This document shows, piece after piece, positions 22,108 through 30,192 of a stretch of 64,000 nt of DNA. Positions within the stretch are counted from its first letter, which is position 1. The number at the start of each line of letters is the position of its first letter. Position numbers and translations under genes: made by a program. The notes beneath the pieces are model-generated. The model was not told the origin of the DNA, did not search any database, and saw only the letters and a list, made by a program, of their open reading frames with translations. This DNA comes from Amycolatopsis tolypomycina. GTDB lineage: Bacteria; Actinomycetota; Actinomycetes; Mycobacteriales; Pseudonocardiaceae. Location: the NCBI RefSeq assembly GCF_900105945.1, contig NZ_FNSO01000001.1, positions 284,136 through 348,135 of the forward strand, read 5' to 3'.

Positions 22108-22262
22108 GTGCTCGGCTGTCGGGGCGCTGATCGGCGGGGCTGGGGCTTGAGGTCGGCTGCCCGGCGGCCGGTGCGCCGAGCCCTGCCCAGCGCTGCGGGC
22201 GCGGGAGCACCGCCCGCGTCGGGACTGCTCACCTGCGGGATCCCGCGCGCGCCTCGCGTGCG

Positions 22263-22277
22263 TAGGTTCGGCGCATG
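22263..22277 (+). promoter_or_regulatory. Probable leaderless start of rifO (-10 box adjacent to ATG)
   Basis: A TAGGTT hexamer (22263-22268) ends 6 bp before the rifO ATG at 22275, and the bases between (CGGCGC) hold no ribosome-binding sequence. This spacing would put the transcript start at or next to the ATG. No clear -35 box is visible, and the 167-bp gap after rifN shows no RifZ-type site. Confidence 0.4.
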
Positions 22278-23039
22278 GGCACTCTGGTTTCCTTTCACGC
22301 GCACCCCAACGACGACACCACCACCTGCGGCGGCGTCCTGCGCAAGGCCCACGAGGACGGCCACCGCGTCGTGCTCGTGCTCGCCACCCGCGGGGAGCTC
22401 GGCTACAACCCCGACGGTCTCCTCGCCGACGGTGAGACACTCGCGGATCGCCGGGCGGCCGAGGCCCGCGCGGCCGCCGACGTCCTCGGTGTGGACCGGC
22501 TCGAGTTCCTCGGCTACACCGACTCCGGGATGACGGCCGCCGCGGAGGGTGGCACCTTTCAGACCGCTGATGTCGAAGAAGCCGTGCAGAAGCTCGCCGT
22601 GATCCTCCGTGAGGAGGCCGCCGACGTGCTGACCGTGTACGACGAGAAGGGCACCTACGGCGATCCCGACCACATCCAGGTCCACCGGGTCGGCACGCGG
22701 GCGGCGGAGCTCGCGGGCACGCCGAAGGTCTTCCAGTCGACGATCAACCGCGAGCACATCAAGGCCAACCAGCGCGTGCTCGCCGAGCAGGCCGGCGTCG
22801 AACTGCCCGCCGGTCCGGACTTCGGGACGCCGGAGGCCGAACTCACCTGCCGTGTCGACGTTTCCGCGTACACCGAATACAAGCGCAAGGCCCTGCTCGC
22901 CCACGCCAGCCAGATCACGCCGCAGTCGACGCTGTTCACGGACCTGCCGGAGGACACCTTCCGGACGATGTTCGGCACCGAATGGTTCATCCGCGCCGGC
23001 CAGGGGCCGGGGATCACCGAAACCGACCTGATGGCGTAG
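22275..23039 (+). CDS. rifO: RifO, LmbE/PIG-L deacetylase-fold protein
   Basis: 254-residue member of the LmbE/MshB zinc-dependent N-deacetylase superfamily. The first metal motif, AHPDDE in active members, reads AHPNDD here (residues 9-14), so the residue matching the catalytic base Asp is Asn. The second metal motif is intact (YGDPDHIQVH near residue 130). Hydrophobic strand VVLVLATRGELG and the ATRGE motif are typical. The gene lies just before the exporter rifP, separated by a terminator. Its role in rifamycin synthesis is not settled; the altered motif argues for a changed or lost hydrolase activity. Confidence 0.85.
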   Translation: MGTLVSFHAHPNDDTTTCGGVLRKAHEDGHRVVLVLATRGELGYNPDGLLADGETLADRRAAEARAAADVLGVDRLEFLGYTDSGMTAAAEGGTFQTADVEEAVQKLAVILREEAADVLTVYDEKGTYGDPDHIQVHRVGTRAAELAGTPKVFQSTINREHIKANQRVLAEQAGVELPAGPDFGTPEAELTCRVDVSAYTEYKRKALLAHASQITPQSTLFTDLPEDTFRTMFGTEWFIRAGQGPGITETDLMA

Positions 23040-23114
23040 CCGGCCGGGCCAGGGTTGCTCCGGAACCGGCGAAAGGCCGTGGGGTGACCGCGGCAGCCGG
23101 TCGTTCCCGGCCCC

Positions 23115-23156
23115 AAGCCCCCATCTTCCCGCGTGACGCGGGGACGGTGGGGGCTT
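23115..23156. terminator. Hairpin terminator after rifO
   Basis: AAGCCCCC...CGCG, a TGA loop, then CGCGGGGA...GGGGGCTT, followed by TCTTC. The two arms pair over most of about 20 bp with one interior mismatch region. It separates rifO from the regulated rifP transcript. Confidence 0.7.
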
Positions 23157-23198
23157 CTTCGTGTCCGCCCTCGGGACCTTGCGCACCACTCCCCACTC

Positions 23199-23215
23199 CT
23201 TATATGGTGTATAAG
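23199..23215. promoter_or_regulatory. TetR-type operator in the rifP promoter
   Basis: CTTATATGGTGTATAAG: perfect 6-bp arms (CTTATA/TATAAG) around a 5-bp centre, strikingly AT-rich in this 72% GC window. TATATG at 23201-23206 can serve as the -10 box, so a bound repressor would cover it. The start of rifP is about 38 bp downstream. The nearby TetR gene rifQ is the obvious ligand-responsive repressor, as known for the RifP/RifQ pair. Confidence 0.8.
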
Positions 23216-23252
23216 AACTTGCCGGACGCAATTCGCAACCAGAGGAGACCTC

Positions 23253-24770
23253 TTGCGCGAAATGCACGCCACGGTGACGGTTGCCGATACCAGGAATCCC
23301 CGACGCTGGCTGATACTGGCCGTCATTTCCCTGGCCCAGCTCGTCGTCCTGGTCGACAACACCGTGCTCAACCTGGCCATCCCCAAGCTCACCGAAGACC
23401 TCGGCGCCACCACCGCCGACATCCAATGGATGATCAACGCCTACGCCCTCGTCCAATCCGGGCTGCTGCTCACCGCCGGCAGTTTCAGCGATCGGTACGG
23501 CCGGAAACGCTCGCTGCTCGTCGGCCTCCTCCTGTTCGGCGTGGGTTCGCTCGCCGCCGCGTTCAGCCTTTCCTCCGGGCAGCTGATCGCCGCCCGGGCC
23601 GGGATGGGGATCGGGGGTGCGCTGCTGACCACCACCACGCTCGCCGTCGTCATGCAGGTCTTCGACGAAAAAGAACTCCCCAAGGCGATCGGGCTGTGGA
23701 GCGCCGTCAGCTCCTTCGGCTACGCCAGCGGCCCGCTGATCGGCGGGGTGCTGCTCGACCACTTCTGGTGGGGCTCGATCTTCCTCATCAACATCCCGGT
23801 GGCGCTGCTCGGCTGCGTCGCCGTGGCGAAGCTCGTGCCGGAATCCCGTGACCCGCAAGGCAAACGGCCCGACCTGGTCGGTGCCGCGCTCTCCACCGTC
23901 GGCATGGTCGGGGTCGTCTACGCGATCATCTCCGGCCCGGAACACGGCTGGGCCTCGGGCACCGTCCTGACCGCGGCCGGCCTCGGCGTGGCCGCGCTGG
24001 CCGCCTTCGTCCGGTGGGAGCTGCACGTGCCGAACCCCATGCTGGACATGGCCTTCTTCCGCAACCGCCGGTTCAACGGCGCCATCTCCGGCGGCCTGCT
24101 CGTCGCCTTCGGGATGGGCGGCTCGGTCTTCCTGCTGACGCAGCAGCTGCAGCTCGTGCTCGGCTACGGCCCCCTGGAAGCCGGGCTCAAGACGGCTCCG
24201 CTCGCGCTGGTCGTCGTCGCGCTCAACGTCGTCGGCATCGGCGCGAAGGTGCTGGAAAAACTGGGCATCGCGCTGACGATCACCGTCGGGATGACGCTGA
24301 ACGCCGCCGGGCTCGCCATGGTGGCCCTGCTCGGCACCCCCGACCGCGGGTACGGCGGGATGCTGGCCGGCCTGCTCGTCATGGGCAGCGGCATCGCGCT
24401 GGCCATGCCCGCCATGGCCAACGCCATCATGACCTCGATCCCGGCGGAGAAGGCCGGGGCGGGGGCCGCGGTGCAGGGCACCGTCAACCAGTTCGGCAGC
24501 GGGCTCGGCGTCGCCATCCTCGGCGCCGTGCTCAACTCGCGGTTCGCCGCGCTGCTGCCGGTCGGGCTCGGTGCCGGCGCCGCCGGCTCGCTCCACGAGG
24601 CGCTGCTCGGCGCCCGGACGCCCGAGGCGCAGGCGCAGGTGCACGACGCCTTCGCCGGCGGCGTGCGCGCCAGCGAGCTGATCGGCGCGCTGGCCGTCGT
24701 CCTCGGCGGCCTGCTCGCCGGCCTGCTGCTGCGCCGGGCGGCCCGGGCGGAGGCCCACCAGGCCGCCTGA
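23253..24770 (+). CDS. rifP: RifP, major facilitator rifamycin exporter
   Basis: 505-residue drug:H+ antiporter of the 14-helix MFS class, in the cytoplasmic membrane. The first helix is WLILAVISLAQLVVLVDNTVLNLAIP; MFS motif A region follows (SDRYGRKRSLLVGL), as does the antiporter motif C-like SSFGYASGPLIGGVLL. The TTG at 23253 was chosen because AGAGGAGA precedes it at good spacing; an ATG three codons on (23262) is the alternative. It is regulated through the palindrome at 23199. RifP is the known rifamycin exporter, its gene followed directly by its repressor gene. Confidence 0.92.
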   Translation: MREMHATVTVADTRNPRRWLILAVISLAQLVVLVDNTVLNLAIPKLTEDLGATTADIQWMINAYALVQSGLLLTAGSFSDRYGRKRSLLVGLLLFGVGSLAAAFSLSSGQLIAARAGMGIGGALLTTTTLAVVMQVFDEKELPKAIGLWSAVSSFGYASGPLIGGVLLDHFWWGSIFLINIPVALLGCVAVAKLVPESRDPQGKRPDLVGAALSTVGMVGVVYAIISGPEHGWASGTVLTAAGLGVAALAAFVRWELHVPNPMLDMAFFRNRRFNGAISGGLLVAFGMGGSVFLLTQQLQLVLGYGPLEAGLKTAPLALVVVALNVVGIGAKVLEKLGIALTITVGMTLNAAGLAMVALLGTPDRGYGGMLAGLLVMGSGIALAMPAMANAIMTSIPAEKAGAGAAVQGTVNQFGSGLGVAILGAVLNSRFAALLPVGLGAGAAGSLHEALLGARTPEAQAQVHDAFAGGVRASELIGALAVVLGGLLAGLLLRRAARAEAHQAA

Positions 24771-24854
24771 AGGCGGCCCCCGATCCGGCAGGGTGCGTGG
24801 CGCCCCGCACCCTGCCCCCTTTACCGTTGAACGCCGGCGAGAAGGGAGGCCACG

Positions 24855-25586
24855 ATGGGCAAACGGGCGGCACAACCGCGCGAGAGCGTGTGGCTTTCCC
24901 CGCGGCCGGCCCGCAAGCACCGGGCCGGCGAATCCGAGCTCGACCGCGAGAAGATCGTCGCCACCGCGGTCCGCGTGCTCGACGCCGAGGGCGACGCGAA
25001 GTTCTCCATGCGGCTGCTGGCCGAGGAGCTGCACGTCACGCCGATGTCGGTCTACTGGTACGTCGCGAACAAGGACGACCTGCTCGAACTGGCCCTGGAC
25101 GCGGTGGCGGGCGAGATCGAGCTCCCGTCGCTCGACGACGGCGAGGACTGGCGAGCAGACCTCCGCGCCCTCGCCCGCGCGTGGCGCCGCACGATGATCG
25201 CCCACCCGTGGGCGATCCGGTGCTACGGCGAATACCTGAACATCGGCCCGAGCAGCGTGCGGTTCACCGAGTGCGCCCAGGCCGTGATGGCGCGGTCACC
25301 GCTGCCGCTGAAGGACCGCTCGGCCGCGCTGAACGTGGTCTTCCAGTACGTCTACGGCTTCACGGCGACGGAAAGCCGCTGGCTGGAGCACCTCGCCGAG
25401 ACGGGCCGCACGGCCGAGGAGTTCGCGGCCGAAGTCACGGGCAGCATGGCGGCGCTGTCGCCGGCCCTCGAACAGGGCGGCCTGCTGGACCGCGACGGCG
25501 ACCGGTCGATGGAGGAACTCCGCGACCGCGACTTCGACCGCGGCCTGCACTGGCTGTTCACCGGCATGGTCGCCGGAACCCCTTAG
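24855..25586 (+). CDS. rifQ: RifQ, TetR-family repressor of rifP
   Basis: 243-residue TetR regulator. The DNA-binding domain occupies about residues 30-80: DREKIVATAVRVLDAEGDAKFSMRLLAEEL followed by the recognition helix region VTPMSVYWYVANKDDLLELAL. The C-terminal half is a TetR_C-type ligand domain. It lies 84 bp after rifP on the same strand. Known work on the rif cluster gives it as repressor of rifP released by rifamycins; the palindrome in the rifP promoter is its likely target. Its stop overlaps the stop of the convergent gene at 25583. Confidence 0.9.
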   Translation: MGKRAAQPRESVWLSPRPARKHRAGESELDREKIVATAVRVLDAEGDAKFSMRLLAEELHVTPMSVYWYVANKDDLLELALDAVAGEIELPSLDDGEDWRADLRALARAWRRTMIAHPWAIRCYGEYLNIGPSSVRFTECAQAVMARSPLPLKDRSAALNVVFQYVYGFTATESRWLEHLAETGRTAEEFAAEVTGSMAALSPALEQGGLLDRDGDRSMEELRDRDFDRGLHWLFTGMVAGTP

Positions 25587-26077
25587 CTGCGGCCCCGCCC
25601 CCGCCGGGCGGTCTGCACGTGTTCTGCCAGCCGTGAGCTGTCCGTCAGCACGTTCGACGTCTTGCCGTAGTCGACGCTGCGCCAGCGGTCCGGGGTCATC
25701 CGGATGATCACGTGCCCCGGGTTGAACGCCTCGACGAACTCCCGCGCCTGTTTCTCGGGCAGGTACCGGGACGCGACCGAGTACGCCGCGTCGACGGTGG
25801 CGTCCGCCCACCCCGTCACCGGGCCGGACACCGAGACGTACCGGTAGGGCGGGTCCTCGTTCTGGACCACCAGCGTGAACTCGCCGTTCTTCTTGATCAG
25901 GCGGCCCTTCAGGGTGTCCTCGCCGTCGGTCCACAGCAGCACGTCGCCGCCGGGGGAGTAGCCGTACCACATCGGGACCGCCAGGGGCGGGCCGCTGCGG
26001 CGGGCCAGCGCGAGCACCCCGATGTGCTTGCCCGCGAGGAACTCCTGCTGCTCCCGCTCGGTCATGCTCAGGTCCAC
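25583..26077 (-). CDS. PPOX-class (pyridoxamine oxidase-fold) flavin/F420 protein
   Basis: 164-residue split-barrel protein resembling F420- or FMN-binding PPOX-family enzymes: LAGKHIGVLALARRSGPPLAVPMWYGY at the N-terminus, VLLWTDGEDTLKGRLIKKNGEFTLVVQ and YRYVSVSGPVTGW in the barrel. The GTG start is preceded by GGGGAGGG; a Met four codons on is possible. It is the last gene of a minus-strand unit after the two P450 genes (56 bp gap). Its substrate is unknown; a redox step on the ansa chain or on a cofactor is possible from context only. Confidence 0.8.
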   Translation of the reverse strand: MDLSMTEREQQEFLAGKHIGVLALARRSGPPLAVPMWYGYSPGGDVLLWTDGEDTLKGRLIKKNGEFTLVVQNEDPPYRYVSVSGPVTGWADATVDAAYSVASRYLPEKQAREFVEAFNPGHVIIRMTPDRWRSVDYGKTSNVLTDSSRLAEHVQTARRGRGRS

Positions 26078-26132
26078 GGAACCGCCCTCCCCAGGGGAAA
26101 GCCGGCCGGGAGAACCCGGCCGGCCAACAACA

Positions 26133-27344
26133 TCACCACGTGACGGGCAGCGCGGCCAGTCCCTGGAACGCGTCTCCCGGCTTGACGCGGATCTCGTCGG
26201 CCGGGACAGCCAGGCGCAGACCCGGCAGCCGGTCGATGAGCCGCTGGAACGCGATCTCCATGATCGCGCGGGCGTGGTTCATCCCCGCGCACTGGTGCGT
26301 GCCGAACCCGTACGTCAGGTGGTCGCGGAACGTCGGGCGGTGCCAGTCCAGCTGGTCGCCGTCGTCGTAGGCTTCCTCGTCCCGGTTGATGAGCGAGAAC
26401 AGGAAGAACACGCCGTCACCCGCGCGGATCGTGGTGTCCGCGTCGACCTCGATGTCGGCCGCGGCCACCCGCTGCAGGCCGTCGGGGACGACCACGAACC
26501 GCGTCAGCTCGTCGACCGCGGCCGGCATCAGCGACGGGTCCGCCCGCAGCTCGGCCAGCTTCTCCGGGTGCTGCAGCAGCGTGAAGGCACCCAGCCCGAT
26601 CGAGCTCGACGTCGTGTCGTGGCCGGTCACCAGCACGATGAGGAACATCTGGAGGATTTCCTCGTGGTCGATGTCGCTCGCCGGGTCGCGCTCGGCCAGC
26701 AGGGCCTGCAGGAAGCCCTCCTCGGCCGGGTTCTGCTGGGCCTTGTCGATCAGCTTGGTCAGGTACGCCATCAGCTCGTCGTAGGCGCCGCCGGCGTCCG
26801 GCCCGAACAGGATCTGGTGCGCCTTCCGCTCGAAGTAGTCCTGGTCCTCGTGCGGGATGCCGAGCAGGTCGCACAACGCCATCAGCGGCACCGGCGAGGC
26901 GAACTTCTTCAGCAGGTCCGCCGGGGCGCCTTCGGCGACCATCTCGTCGATCTGCCGGTCGACGATCGCCTGGATCCGCGGCCGCAGGGAGTCGATCCGC
27001 TTGACCGTGAACCCCGCCTGCACCAGCTTGCGCCGCGCCCGGTGGGCCGGGCCGTCGACGCCCACCAGCGCGGTGAGCAGCTTGATGACCTTCTGCTGGA
27101 CGTCGGTGAACTCGACGGCCGCGGCCGCGCTGACCATCGGCCACGCGGGGTTCGTCCGGTCGCTGGAGATGCGCGGGTCGGTCAGCAGCTTGCGGGCCAG
27201 TTCGTGCCCGGTGACCGCCCAGGCCTTGCGGCCGTCGTACAGGGTGACCTCGGCGATCGGGCGCTTGCCGGCCAGCGGCTCGTAGCCCGGCGCCGGCCGG
27301 TACGGGCAGGTGCGGTCCTGCGGGAAGGCGACGGTCTCGGTCAA
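26133..27344 (-). CDS. rif-orf4: Cytochrome P450
   Basis: 403-residue soluble bacterial P450 (CYP107/105-like). The oxygen-binding I helix reads VTGHDTTSS near residue 240, the heme-Cys loop YGFGTHQCAGM near 350. It lies directly downstream of the next P450 gene (25 bp) in the operon driven from about 30070. Symbol follows the gene order of the A. mediterranei cluster as I remember it. Its oxidation step is not established here. It is not close to the 27370 and 41433 enzymes in its N-terminal half. Confidence 0.85.
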   Translation of the reverse strand: MTETVAFPQDRTCPYRPAPGYEPLAGKRPIAEVTLYDGRKAWAVTGHELARKLLTDPRISSDRTNPAWPMVSAAAAVEFTDVQQKVIKLLTALVGVDGPAHRARRKLVQAGFTVKRIDSLRPRIQAIVDRQIDEMVAEGAPADLLKKFASPVPLMALCDLLGIPHEDQDYFERKAHQILFGPDAGGAYDELMAYLTKLIDKAQQNPAEEGFLQALLAERDPASDIDHEEILQMFLIVLVTGHDTTSSSIGLGAFTLLQHPEKLAELRADPSLMPAAVDELTRFVVVPDGLQRVAAADIEVDADTTIRAGDGVFFLFSLINRDEEAYDDGDQLDWHRPTFRDHLTYGFGTHQCAGMNHARAIMEIAFQRLIDRLPGLRLAVPADEIRVKPGDAFQGLAALPVTW

Positions 27345-27369
27345 GGGAATCTCCTCCGGCGAAGGGTCG

Positions 27370-28635
27370 TCAGGACGCCGGCGCGACGAGCCGCACCGGG
27401 AGGTCCTTGGTCCGGGTGAAGCCGGGCCTTAGGATCCACGGGATCTCCTTGCGCGGCACCGCCAGCGTCATGTCCGGGAACCGGGTGTACAGCCCGCGCA
27501 GCGCCACTTCCGCCTCCAGGTAGGCGACGTGCTGGCCGAGGCAGCGGTGGATGCCCTTGCCGAAGCCGAGGTGGCTCTCGCTGCCGACCGCGAGCCGGTC
27601 GATCTTCAGCTTCTCCGGCTCCGGGAACTTCCGCGGGTCGCTGTTGGCGGCCATGATCAGCGGCACGACCGGCATCCCGCGCGGGATCACCGTGCCCCCG
27701 ACCTCGATGTCCTCGGTGGCGAACCGCGGCTGCCCGAACTGGATCGGGCCGAGGCGCTGCAGCTCGCGCACGGCCTGCGGCCACAGCGTCGGGTCGGCCT
27801 TCAGCCGGGCCAGCTGGTCCGGGTGCTCGTGCAGGGCCAGCACCGAGTTGCCGATCAGGTAAGTCGTCGTCTGGTGCCCGGCGGTGACCAGGCTGAACAG
27901 GATGCCGACCAGCTCGTCGTCGGTGGCGATGCCGGGGTTCTTGGCCTGCGCCTCGACGAGCGCGGTGACCATGTCGTCCTTCGGCTCGGCCCGGCGCCGC
28001 TCGATCATCCCGCGTGCCGCGATGAGGGTCTTGCGGACCTCTTCGGGCAGCCGCTTGCCGTCGAGGGTGGCCATCGCGTCGCTCCACGCACGCCACTGCG
28101 GGCGGTCTTCGGCGTCGACGCCGACCAGCTCGCAGATCACCGTGACCGGCAGGGGGTAGCAGTACGCCTCGACGAGGTCGATCGGCGTCCCGTCACCGCC
28201 TTCCGCTTCCAGCTTGTCGAGCAGCTCGGAGGTGAGCTCCTCGACGCGGGGGCGGAACTTGCCGACCCGGTGCGCGGTGAGCGCGTAGGAGACGAGCTTG
28301 CGCAGCCGGGCGTGCTCCTCGCCGTCGGAGGCGTTGATGAGGTTCTTCAGCCAGGGGATCAGCTCCTCCGGCATGTCCAGGTGCCGGAAGACGCCGTTGC
28401 GGATGTCCTCGGCGGGCGAGTCGGCCAGCGGGTTGCACTGGAACCGCTGGTCCATCAGGACCTGGCGGACGTCCTCGTAGCGGGCGGCCAGGTACATCGG
28501 CGGCCCGCCCATGAAGCCGCCGATCTGCAGCGTCGGTGCTTCGCGGACCGCCGCGTGCGCTCCCCACGGGTCGGCGACCACTTCCGGGGAGAACAGGTCG
28601 ACCGGTTCGGCCGAAGTCTCGGCAGTGGTGGTCAT
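27370..28635 (-). CDS. rif-orf5: Cytochrome P450 (probable Rif-Orf5, ansa-chain olefin cleavage)
   Basis: 421-residue P450. N-terminus SAEPVDLFSPEVVADPWG, I-helix VTAGHQTTTYL, heme loop FGKGIHRCLGQHVAYLEAE. The ATG at 28635 follows AAGGAAG with 5-base spacing; the longer frame upstream has no homology. Rif-Orf5 is known to oxidise the C12-C29 double bond, converting the rifamycin W-type skeleton to the ketal of rifamycin SV/B. Assignment to that enzyme rests on cluster order. It is a clear paralogue of the P450 at 41433, sharing the N-terminus and heme loop almost unchanged. Confidence 0.85.
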   Translation of the reverse strand: MTTTAETSAEPVDLFSPEVVADPWGAHAAVREAPTLQIGGFMGGPPMYLAARYEDVRQVLMDQRFQCNPLADSPAEDIRNGVFRHLDMPEELIPWLKNLINASDGEEHARLRKLVSYALTAHRVGKFRPRVEELTSELLDKLEAEGGDGTPIDLVEAYCYPLPVTVICELVGVDAEDRPQWRAWSDAMATLDGKRLPEEVRKTLIAARGMIERRRAEPKDDMVTALVEAQAKNPGIATDDELVGILFSLVTAGHQTTTYLIGNSVLALHEHPDQLARLKADPTLWPQAVRELQRLGPIQFGQPRFATEDIEVGGTVIPRGMPVVPLIMAANSDPRKFPEPEKLKIDRLAVGSESHLGFGKGIHRCLGQHVAYLEAEVALRGLYTRFPDMTLAVPRKEIPWILRPGFTRTKDLPVRLVAPAS

Positions 28636-28688
28636 GGTTCTTCCTTTCGTGTTGGGTAGCGCACAGTCCTTTGTGGACGCCCGCGCGG

Positions 28689-29996
28689 TCAGTGCGTGGC
28701 GACGAACTCCTTGAGCGTGCCGATCACGTACTCGATCATTTCCGTGGTGATCCCGGGGTAGACGCCGATCCAGAACGTCCGCTCGGTGACGATGTCGCTG
28801 TTGGTCAGCGGGCCGGCGATGCGCTGCGGCTTGCCGATGTAGGCCGGGTGGCGGGTGAGGTTGCCCGCGAACAGCCGCCGGGTGCGGATGTTGCGGGCCT
28901 CCAGGTAGTCGACGACCTCGGGGACGGCGAAGCCCGCGTCCGGTTTCACCGTGATGATGAACCCGAACCAGCTCGGGTCGCTGCCCGGCGTCGCCTCCGG
29001 CAGGATCAGCCCGGGCAGGCCGTCGAGGCCTTCGCGCAGCTGACGCCAGTTGCGCTTGCGGGCGTCGATGAAGTCCGGCAGCTTCGCCAGCTGGCTCAGC
29101 CCGAGCGCGGCGTGGATGTCGGTGCTCTTGAGGTTGTAGCCGACCTCGGAGAAGACGTACTTGTGGTCGTAGGCCTCCGGCAGCGTGCCGAGGTGCAGGT
29201 CGAACCGCTTGAGGCAGCGGTCGTCCTCGCCGGGCTCGCACCAGCAGTCGCGGCCCCAGTCGCGGAACGACTTTGCCAGCTTGGCCAGCTTGATGTCCGA
29301 CGACAGCAGCATGCCGCCCTCGCCCATCGTCAAGTGGTGGGCGGGGTAGAAGGACACCGTGGAGAACCGGCCGAACGTGCCGGTGAGCTGCCCGTTGTAC
29401 GTGGAGCCGACGGCGTCGCAGTTGTCCTCGATGAGGTGGAGGTCGTGCCGCTTCGCGATTTCGGCGACTTCCCCGACGGGGAAAGGATTTCCCAGCGTGT
29501 GCGCGATCATGATGGCGCGCGTGCGCGGGGAGATCGCGGCCTCGACGCGCTCGGCCGTCGTGTTGTACGTGCCGAGCTCGATGTCGACGAACACCGGGAT
29601 CATGCCGTTCTGCAGGATCGGGTTCACCGTGGTCGGGAAGCCGGCGGCGACCGTGACGACCTCGTCGCCCGGCTTGAGCTGTTCGTCGCCGAGCGTCGGC
29701 GACGTCAGCGTGCTCAGCGCCAGCAGGTTCGCCGACGAGCCGGAGTTCGTCAGCACCGCCTTGCGTCGCTTGAGTTTCCGGGCGAAGGCGGACTCGAACT
29801 TCGTCGCGATCGTGCCGGAGGCGATGCGCAGGTCGAGCGCGGCGGCCACCAGGGCCTCGCGGTCGTCGGCGTCGAGCACCGCCCCGGACGACAGGATCGG
29901 CGTCTGCCCCGGGATGAACGGCGCCGGCCCGGGGGACTGGGCGTCGTGGTAGTCGCGGACCTGCGCCAGCAGGTCCGATCGGGCTGAGTCGACCAT
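28689..29996 (-). CDS. rif-orf6: NDP-4-keto-6-deoxyhexose 3-dehydratase (E1 type)
   Basis: 435-residue member of the DegT fold, but with the PLP lysine replaced by His220 in SFYPAHHLTMGEGG, the hallmark of C-3 dehydratases (ColD/SpnQ/AscC E1). It also carries the CxC-x7-C cluster (DCWCEPGEDDRC) expected for their [2Fe-2S] centre, so it should be a 3-deoxygenase and not an aminotransferase, despite usual annotation. Partner E3 reductase is not seen in the window; cellular ferredoxin reductases can substitute in SpnQ-type systems. The gene heads a minus-strand operon with the two P450s and the PPOX protein, under a RifZ-type promoter. Symbol by remembered gene order. Confidence 0.88.
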   Translation of the reverse strand: MVDSARSDLLAQVRDYHDAQSPGPAPFIPGQTPILSSGAVLDADDREALVAAALDLRIASGTIATKFESAFARKLKRRKAVLTNSGSSANLLALSTLTSPTLGDEQLKPGDEVVTVAAGFPTTVNPILQNGMIPVFVDIELGTYNTTAERVEAAISPRTRAIMIAHTLGNPFPVGEVAEIAKRHDLHLIEDNCDAVGSTYNGQLTGTFGRFSTVSFYPAHHLTMGEGGMLLSSDIKLAKLAKSFRDWGRDCWCEPGEDDRCLKRFDLHLGTLPEAYDHKYVFSEVGYNLKSTDIHAALGLSQLAKLPDFIDARKRNWRQLREGLDGLPGLILPEATPGSDPSWFGFIITVKPDAGFAVPEVVDYLEARNIRTRRLFAGNLTRHPAYIGKPQRIAGPLTNSDIVTERTFWIGVYPGITTEMIEYVIGTLKEFVATH

Positions 29997-30043
29997 GTCG
30001 TATCGATCCCCTGCTCCTCGATTGCGGACCTCACGCTCGAGTC

Positions 30044-30087
30044 ACGCTAGAAGCGCGGGAGAAGGGGGACATCCCTCAACGTGGTAG
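30044..30087 (-). promoter_or_regulatory. RifZ-type promoter of the rif-orf6/P450 operon
   Basis: Read on the minus strand: CTACC-N8-GGATG (30087-30070), 20 nt, then TAGCGT (30049-30044). This is a perfect match to the CTACC-N8-GGATG motif. The ATG of the first gene is 48 bp further on. The site also lies 106 bp before the divergent glycosyltransferase gene and may serve both. Confidence 0.8.
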
Positions 30088-30192
30088 GCCGCTTCCGGTG
30101 ACCGCCCGGGACTACTCGCGTTGGTGATGGCCCCGGCCGTCCTCGTGGGCAAGCTGGAGCCGACACCAGCCATCCCCTGGGAGGACGATCTT

